A DNA stretch of 60,801 bases from Bacteroidia bacterium (GTDB lineage: Bacteria > Bacteroidota > Bacteroidia > Chitinophagales > Saprospiraceae). Below are positions 55,568 to 60,801 of this stretch, one piece after another. The position numbers and the translations under genes are program-made. Numbering within the stretch: the stretch's first letter is position 1; each line of letters opens with the position of its first letter. Where the stretch lies: positions 1 to 60,801 of the forward strand of contig JAUIKE010000030.1 of assembly GCA_030430845.1 (NCBI GenBank), written 5' to 3'. The notes beneath the pieces are model-generated. The model saw only the letters and a list, made by a program, of their open reading frames with translations. It was not told the DNA's origin and did no database searches.

Positions 55568-57784
55568 ATGTCCAAATTTATTACCCTCGCAATTTGCCTG
55601 TTTTTCTTTATCCCTTACTTTATTCCCTCCATTCAGGCACAAAAATCGGCCTTTACAGCTGAAGATGCCATAAGGATCAAAAACCTGGGAAGTACTTCCT
55701 TGAGTCCTGATGGGGATTTCCTGGTCGGCTTGCGTTCAGAATCTACCAGAAATCGCTTTGGGGTGGATCATTTTCGCTTTAGAGATCCTTCTTATATCCG
55801 CCCAGCTTTTTATGAACTGGTCTTTTATGATTTAAAAAATCAAAGTTCCAATGTAATTGCTGAAGGAAACATAAGTAGTCCGAACTGGTCAGCTGATGGC
55901 AGTCAGCTGGCTTTTTATAAAATGGTAGAAAACCAATACCGGCTCTTCGTGTATTCTCTGAACACGAAAAAGGCTACTCCGATCATCTTAAAATCTACTA
56001 TGATGCTCTCCGGCGGCCTGCTGGAGTGGATGTCTGATAATAAGTCCATCCTCATAGGCATGCGAACCGAAGATTGGCTGAAAAAAGGCATGGAGATGTA
56101 CCAGGAAGCAGCCGAGGGCCCGCTGACTGTCTATGATTCTGAAGAGCCCTTCCTGAAATGGGACGCTTTGGGAAATCATGAAGACCTTACAGTCATTGCT
56201 AAAGTGAATATTGAAAATGGGAATACCTCAACTCTCTTACCGGAAGGAGACTATAGTGGCATTAGAATTGACAAACAAGGGAATTTTCTGGTGTATCAAC
56301 AAACCATTCCGCTGAAAACATCCTATAACCGCCGGGACGGGAGTGAGTATGTATGGAAAAAACAGAGCTTAAGCAATCCTGCCGATACGACTATTCTAAA
56401 AGAAAAATCAAAAAAACGACAATCCTATGTATTTAGCGACGACAACCGCTGGATTGCCTGGGCCGATTCGGGGCATGTGAAGGTTCGGTCATTGTTGAAT
56501 GATGAAGTGCTTAACCTGACTAAAGATAAAAACCAACTCAGTGAAACAGACACCACCAAAGTAGAGTATTCAGTAGAAATGTGGAGCCCGGATGCCACTC
56601 AATTAGTGGCTCGTTCTAAACAGAGTTTATGGCTGATCGACCGGGAAGCCGGAACTGTGGACCGGTTCATGGAATTTGATCCGGAAGATGAAAAGGCACC
56701 GAGCTATGGCGTTGAAGACTGGTCGGCGGATGGGAAGCTCCTTTATTTGACATATTCGGCGACGGATAAGTGGGAGAGAGGCCTGTTCCGGTATGATTTC
56801 GAGAAAAAAGAGCTCCAGGAATTACTCAAAAGTAACGAACTCTATCGCTCCTGGCAACTGTCGGAAGATGGGAGTCGTTGGACGTATCGCTATTCCGACG
56901 GGGATCGCCCGGATGATATTTTTGTCGCAGATGCCGATCTGAAAAACCGCAGGCAGGTAACGAATCTGAACCCTTGGGTAAAAGATAAAAAGTTTACGAA
57001 AAGTGAACTGATCAAGTACCTGGACTCAGATGGAAAAGAATTGTATGGAATCCTGTACTATCCGGTTGATTACGACCCGAATAAAAAGTACCCCCTGGTG
57101 TGTGAGATCTATGAACGCTTTTTTGATAATGGCTACCGGTATTCTATGAATATTTTGGCCAATAACGGCTACTTCGGTTTTCGCCCCTCCGTCAACCTGG
57201 AAGAAGGACGGCCCGGTGTAGCCTGGGTTAAGGGTGTCACGGCAGGTATCAACAAGCTGATTGAGCGAGGACTGGTGGATCCTGACAAAGTAGGAGTACA
57301 TGGAACCAGCTATGGAGGATATGCCGCCTCTTTACTTATTGCTCAGACGGATCGCTTTGCGGCAGCAATTAATATTTCGGGCAAAACTAATATGATCAGC
57401 TTTTTGGGTGACAGTCCGAGAATTGGCACTCGCAATTATGCAGCTGCTGAAGTGGGACAGGACCGAATAGGCGAGTCTCTTTGGGAAGCGCCTATGAAGT
57501 ACATCGAGCATTCCGCCATCATGTATGCCGACCGGATGAATACGCCTCATTTGCTTCTAACCGGCGAGGGCGATTGGAATGTTCCGGCTGCTAACACCCG
57601 CGAATTGTACTATGCGCTTCGTCGGTTAGGGAAAAAAGTGGTCTGGGTGAATTATAAAACTGCCGGGCACGGCGCCGGCTGGGCCGGCACAGAAGAGACC
57701 TATCTGGATCAGTGGGACCGGATGCTGGATTGGTACAAGGAATACTTTAAAGACAAGGAAAAAGAAGAGAAAACAAAACCTTAG
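55568..57784 (+). CDS. S9 family prolyl-oligopeptidase-like peptidase
   Basis: Exported serine peptidase of 738 residues from ATG 55568 (signal peptide MSKFITLAICLFFFIPYFIPSIQAQ split here as two parts, cleavage after QAQ). An in-frame ATG at 55481 lies inside a hairpin and precedes no signal. The N-terminal beta-propeller contains WSADGS-type repeats (NWSADGSQLAFYK, DWSADGKLLYL), and the C-terminal alpha/beta-hydrolase domain has nucleophile Ser581 in GTSYGGYAASLL, Asp in TGEGDWNVP and His in KTAGHGAG. Probably degrades peptides in the periplasm. 219 bases from the preceding gene and 60 to the next. Confidence 0.91.
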   Translation: MSKFITLAICLFFFIPYFIPSIQAQKSAFTAEDAIRIKNLGSTSLSPDGDFLVGLRSESTRNRFGVDHFRFRDPSYIRPAFYELVFYDLKNQSSNVIAEGNISSPNWSADGSQLAFYKMVENQYRLFVYSLNTKKATPIILKSTMMLSGGLLEWMSDNKSILIGMRTEDWLKKGMEMYQEAAEGPLTVYDSEEPFLKWDALGNHEDLTVIAKVNIENGNTSTLLPEGDYSGIRIDKQGNFLVYQQTIPLKTSYNRRDGSEYVWKKQSLSNPADTTILKEKSKKRQSYVFSDDNRWIAWADSGHVKVRSLLNDEVLNLTKDKNQLSETDTTKVEYSVEMWSPDATQLVARSKQSLWLIDREAGTVDRFMEFDPEDEKAPSYGVEDWSADGKLLYLTYSATDKWERGLFRYDFEKKELQELLKSNELYRSWQLSEDGSRWTYRYSDGDRPDDIFVADADLKNRRQVTNLNPWVKDKKFTKSELIKYLDSDGKELYGILYYPVDYDPNKKYPLVCEIYERFFDNGYRYSMNILANNGYFGFRPSVNLEEGRPGVAWVKGVTAGINKLIERGLVDPDKVGVHGTSYGGYAASLLIAQTDRFAAAINISGKTNMISFLGDSPRIGTRNYAAAEVGQDRIGESLWEAPMKYIEHSAIMYADRMNTPHLLLTGEGDWNVPAANTRELYYALRRLGKKVVWVNYKTAGHGAGWAGTEETYLDQWDRMLDWYKEYFKDKEKEEKTKP

Positions 57785-57844
57785 CATATTAATCAGTGTT
57801 CATCAGCCCATATGGGCACGTCTGTGCGGTAAAAAAAATAAAAC

Positions 57845-59119
57845 ATGATATCCAGAAGATCCTGGCTTAAAAAATCGGTGGTCGGCCTGGCCGGCGCCGC
57901 TGTTCTTTCTCCCCTCGACCTCCAAGCTATAGAGGCCGAGAGCAAGCATCTTTTCTCCCAATTATCCAAAAAAGACATTGACGAAGGCTACTGGGAACTC
58001 ATAAAAAGCGGTTTTGTCCTGCAAGAAGGTCTCCGCTATTTCAACAACGGCTCGCTAGGCACCTGCCCGGAATTTGTAGTCAAAGCCACCGAAAAGTTCA
58101 GGAGAACGCTCGACGGTTTTCCCTCCAAATACATGTGGGGCGGTTGGGAAGATAATAAAGAATCCGTCCGGCAGAAGGCCGCCGATATGTTCAGTGTTTC
58201 AAAAGAAACCATCGCCTTGATCCATAATACCACAGAGGGAATGAACCTGATCGCTTCCAGTATGGATTTTAAAGAAGGAGAGGAGGTGCTTTTGAGCAAT
58301 CACGAGCATACCAGTGCCCGCATCCCCTGGAAATACTGGCAGGAAGAAAAAGGCGTGGTTTTAAAAACGGTAGATATTCCCCTGGTACCCAAAAGCAAGG
58401 ATGAGGTAGTCGATTGCTTCCGAAAAGCCATCACGCCTAAAACCAGAGCCATTTCTATCGTACACGTGACCAATACGAACGGTATGATCCTGCCGGTGAA
58501 AGAAATTTCGGATATGGCGCATGAAAATGGCATCCTGGTGGCCGTGGACGGAGCACAGTCTATGGGGATGTTCCAAATCAACATGGACGAACTAGGCTGC
58601 GATTTTTTCACCTCTTCCAGCCACAAGTGGATCTTTTCCCCCAAAGGTATGGGTATATTTTACGCACGTGAAGCATCCCAAAAATATTTGAAGCAACTCA
58701 TCGTCTGCCGGGGCTATCAAAACCAAACGATCCGCCGTTTTGAAAATTACAATACCCGAAACCTGCCTGAATTATTGGGCCTGGGGGTTGCATTGGATTA
58801 CCGGAACCTGATAGGGGAGGAGCGCATCGAAAAGCGGGTTTATGAATTGAAAAAATATTTTCGGGAAAAACTGGCCGGAGATGACCGTTTTGTTTTTAAA
58901 ACTCCTGAGTCAGATGACCTCTCAGCTGGTATCCAAACGGTAGAAGTGGTCGGACAGTCTTCTGGCTCTGTCAAAAGAAAATTAACAGAGCAATACAATA
59001 TCGACTGCCGCCCGATGAGCTCGCATGGACTGAATGGCTTACGCATTTCCCTGGCTATTTTTACCACTAAGGCTGATGTGGATTATTTGGTGGAGGCTTT
59101 GAAAAAAATAACTGGTTAA
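57845..59119 (+). CDS. Tat-exported class V PLP enzyme (isopenicillin-N-epimerase/cysteine-desulfurase-like)
   Basis: 424 residues. A twin-arginine signal (MISRRSWLKKSVVGLAGAA) begins the protein; the fold-type I PLP domain has TEGMNLIASSMDFKEGEEVLLSNHEHTS, the PLP-Asp-His motif VAVDGAQSMGMF and the Schiff-base Lys in SSSHKWIFSPKGMG, followed by a long C-terminal domain (ISLAIFTTKADVDYLVEAL). This is the class V/isopenicillin N epimerase-like group, whose substrate here is unknown. Tat export fits cofactor loading in the cytoplasm. A repeat-like ATCAGTGTTCATCAGC string lies just before it. No operon partner is evident. Confidence 0.87.
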   Translation: MISRRSWLKKSVVGLAGAAVLSPLDLQAIEAESKHLFSQLSKKDIDEGYWELIKSGFVLQEGLRYFNNGSLGTCPEFVVKATEKFRRTLDGFPSKYMWGGWEDNKESVRQKAADMFSVSKETIALIHNTTEGMNLIASSMDFKEGEEVLLSNHEHTSARIPWKYWQEEKGVVLKTVDIPLVPKSKDEVVDCFRKAITPKTRAISIVHVTNTNGMILPVKEISDMAHENGILVAVDGAQSMGMFQINMDELGCDFFTSSSHKWIFSPKGMGIFYAREASQKYLKQLIVCRGYQNQTIRRFENYNTRNLPELLGLGVALDYRNLIGEERIEKRVYELKKYFREKLAGDDRFVFKTPESDDLSAGIQTVEVVGQSSGSVKRKLTEQYNIDCRPMSSHGLNGLRISLAIFTTKADVDYLVEALKKITG

Positions 59120-59267
59120 GATATACTATTCGCCTGCGCTCGTCCCCGACCCCTATAGGGGAGTCCACCCGCATTCAAATATAAGCGGGCGTGCCTCCCT
59201 ATAGGGAATTAAAGGGCGCGGGCTGGGGAATTTGAGAAGATAGTCTGGAATATTACACTTCATCTTA
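59120..59267. repeat. Intergenic hairpin repeat related to 31319-31460
   Basis: CCCCTATAGGGG and CTCCCTATAGGG inverted units, CCCGCATTC/AAGCGGG pair, and CTCCCTATAGGGAATTAAAG with GGCGCGGGCT (59195-59224), which matches 31419-31451. A dispersed intergenic repeat; no gene. Confidence 0.5.
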
Positions 59268-59969
59268 TCAATACCGTTCCTCCAAATTGTTCAAATTACC
59301 CTCATACGCCTGTAGAATATTATTTTCCAAAGCGTTCAGCAATTTTATTTTTCTGTAATAATCACCAAAGATGATCTTAAAAATACCCCCTTCTTCTTCT
59401 GGTGTCTTAAATAGGTTTTTGATCAATTCCATGTTCTCGCTTGCCTCGGCTTTCAGGTAATCCTGGAACTTATAAAGGCTGAATAACATATAGGAGGTTT
59501 CAAAATCAACCAGGTGTAAAACTTCCAAAGCCTGGGCATTTCCCCAAGCGATATCAGAAAGCCCCGGCATATTGAAGTTGACATTCATGTCTCCTCTCCA
59601 TTCATAAAGAGAATCATTGATCGGTGTCTTTTTTTCAGGAATAAAAAACTCAGGGAAAGAGTCGATAATGGTATTCATTTCCTTTTCTGTAGCCCAAATG
59701 GTGGTATCTGCCTGTAGAAGAGGCTTTATACTTTCCATAGCCTTCACCTGTTTTCTGAGATATTCAGCATGCGTTTCGAGAATGCCTTTATTCTGCTCTA
59801 TTTCGAGTTGAATTTGATTGATGACCTTCGATAGTCGGGCCTTATCATTTCTTTTTTCCTGATAATCAGTTAAAAAAAATGCAAGCAGCACGCCCACACA
59901 AGTGCCTACAAATGCAAAAAAATGGTTCATCCAGTGGATGCCGGAGAAAAGAGATCGTAACTTCTTCAT
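59268..59969 (-). CDS. Hypothetical single-pass membrane protein
   Basis: 233 residues with one membrane helix near the N-terminus (HWMNHFFAFVGTCVGVLLAFFL, written here in two parts: HWMNHFFAF and VGTCVGVLLAFFL, about residues 12-33) and a charged, helical remainder (AKVINQIQLEIEQNKGILE-type stretch, about 44-75) that could form a coiled coil. The rest contains no motif I recognise. It resembles Bacteroidota DUF6090-like proteins only in layout, which is weak evidence. Start ATG 59969; the following 350 bases upstream hold a very strong hairpin. Confidence 0.65.
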   Translation of the reverse strand: MKKLRSLFSGIHWMNHFFAFVGTCVGVLLAFFLTDYQEKRNDKARLSKVINQIQLEIEQNKGILETHAEYLRKQVKAMESIKPLLQADTTIWATEKEMNTIIDSFPEFFIPEKKTPINDSLYEWRGDMNVNFNMPGLSDIAWGNAQALEVLHLVDFETSYMLFSLYKFQDYLKAEASENMELIKNLFKTPEEEGGIFKIIFGDYYRKIKLLNALENNILQAYEGNLNNLEERY

Positions 59970-60319
59970 AAAGGATTGTCGGTCATTATTTGATGTAAGG
60001 CACTTAGAAAAGTGTAAGCTTAATCCTCCCAGCGCAGCGGGGAGGATTAAGCTTACACTTTTCTAGGGCCTTACGTTCTTTCAAATTAACCATCTTTTGA
60101 AAAAAATGTGGATATTTTCTATCAATTGGGAGCTTAAATAGATGATTGTATAGCCAATTAGCAGGATTTTCACTCAATCTAATCGTCCTTCTTCTGACGC
60201 TTACTGTCAGGATTCGCTGTTTGGCTTTTCTAAGAAGAGAAGCTTACTAATCCCTTCATTTTATTTCGGGCTTAGTAATCTTCATTTTGTCTTTCCTTCA
60301 CCCTTCGACCCTCGTCCTT
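59970..60319. repeat. Spacer with 26-bp-arm hairpin (60005-60065)
   Basis: TAGAAAAGTGTAAGCTTAAT plus CCTCCC (60005-60030), loop AGCGCAGCG, exact inverse (60040-60065); outer GTAAGGC (59995-60001)/GCCTTAC (60068-60074) extends it across a small internal loop. It lies upstream of the membrane-protein gene and downstream of the phytoene-desaturase-like gene. No gene seen in the rest of the spacer. Confidence 0.8.
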
Positions 60320-60801
60320 CTAATTCGCTCCGTGCATCAAATCATCCACAATTTTAGCCGACATCATACACAAGGGAATCCCCCCGCCGGGATGTACGCT
60401 CCCTCCACAAAAATATAAGCCCTTCATTTTATTCGAAAAATTTGCATGGCGCATAAACGCGGCCATGCGATTGTTGGAGCTCGTGCCATATAAGGCGCCG
60501 AGATGTGAGGAAGTTTTTCGTTGGATGGTTCTTGGGTCCAGAATGGCTTCGCATGCTATCAAAGACTCCAGGTCTGTATTTAGAATTCGACTGACCTTTT
60601 GAATGATATTTGCTCTGGCTGTTTTGATCAGCTTGTCCCAGTCTTGTCCTGCATCAAAAGGGGCATTGATCATGGTGAACCAGTTTTCGCAGCCCTCAGG
60701 AGCATCTTCGGGAGAGTATTTGGAAGAAATATTGATGTATACCGTAGGATCATCTGAGATCTGGCCGGCCTCCAACAGGGAAAATTCCTCTTGGTAGTTA
60801 T
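60320..60801 (-). CDS. crtI: Phytoene-desaturase-like FAD oxidoreductase, 5' end outside window
   Basis: C-terminal part (about 160 residues) of a CrtI-family amine-oxidase-like flavoenzyme that would introduce double bases into or isomerise carotenoid precursors. The frame is open to position 60801, so the N-terminal FAD-binding part is not visible. Family signs: YINISSKYSPEDAPEGCENWF, VSRILNTDLESLIACEAILDP, TSSHLGALYGTSSNNR and the distal GLYFCGGSVHPGGGIPLCMMSAKIVDDL, the conserved C-terminal FAD-interaction segment of bacterial phytoene desaturases. The symbol denotes the family and not proven substrate. Confidence 0.85.
   Translation of the reverse strand, partial: NYQEEFSLLEAGQISDDPTVYINISSKYSPEDAPEGCENWFTMINAPFDAGQDWDKLIKTARANIIQKVSRILNTDLESLIACEAILDPRTIQRKTSSHLGALYGTSSNNRMAAFMRHANFSNKMKGLYFCGGSVHPGGGIPLCMMSAKIVDDLMHGAN

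Overview
The window looks like a chromosomal segment from a Bacteroidota bacterium, most likely of the Saprospiria (Lewinella/Haliscomenobacter-like). The evidence is: C-terminal sorting domains of the type IX secretion system (T9SS); promoters that fit the Bacteroidota -33/-7 (TTG ... TAnnTTTG) pattern; an arginine pathway that uses an N-acyl-ornithine carbamoyltransferase; the HYC_CC_PP protein family; a fused CusA-TolC; and large surface or periplasmic proteins with TPR, CHAT, subtilisin and reprolysin domains. No tRNA, rRNA, CRISPR array or intact insertion sequence was seen.

Layout. 0-8 kb (minus strand): a truncated sulfatase, an aldehyde/xanthine-dehydrogenase-type molybdoenzyme subunit and a GH95 fucosidase, with a small unknown gene beside a long inverted-repeat element. 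8.1-20 kb (minus): one copper/silver resistance island, read in transcription order as HYC_CC_PP protein, CusA-TolC fusion, CusB adaptor, metal-binding lipoprotein, CPH-type P1B ATPase, DUF2911 lipoprotein, AraC regulator with its own HMA domain, and an HMA-MauE membrane protein. 20-26.4 kb (minus): GH92 alpha-mannosidase, CutC and GH2 beta-mannosidase, an N-glycan trimming set. 27-31.3 kb (plus): ARPP-1 protein, GH105, secreted RidA-like protein, macro-domain protein and a methyltransferase. 31.5-40.5 kb (plus): the arginine operon (GNAT, argG, argC, argD, argF', argB, argE, argH), preceded by what appears to be an arginine leader peptide (seven Arg codons in eight).

40.5-53.8 kb is the most unusual region: an S8 protease-CHAT/TPR operon diverging from an ECF-like sigma factor-membrane TPR operon, followed by a DUF429 gene and two large T9SS cargo proteins. 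Four sites here share one exact promoter-like string, TGTCACAC-N14-CCTTATA. They lie in front of the S8-CHAT operon, the sigma-TPR operon, an 812-residue secreted protein, and a roughly 210-nt stretch without a gene that ends in a strong intrinsic terminator, i.e. a candidate small RNA. I read this as a sigma-factor regulon wired to a periplasmic caspase-like protease.

54-60.8 kb holds an RHS-like repeat lipoprotein, an S9 peptidase, a Tat-exported class V PLP enzyme, an unknown membrane protein and the 3' part of a phytoene-desaturase-like gene. Many intergenic regions carry long near-perfect hairpins or dispersed inverted repeats; two copies of one element (about 7.95-8.07 kb and 50.76-50.95 kb) look MITE-like. 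All functional statements rest on motif reading by eye; no database search was run.
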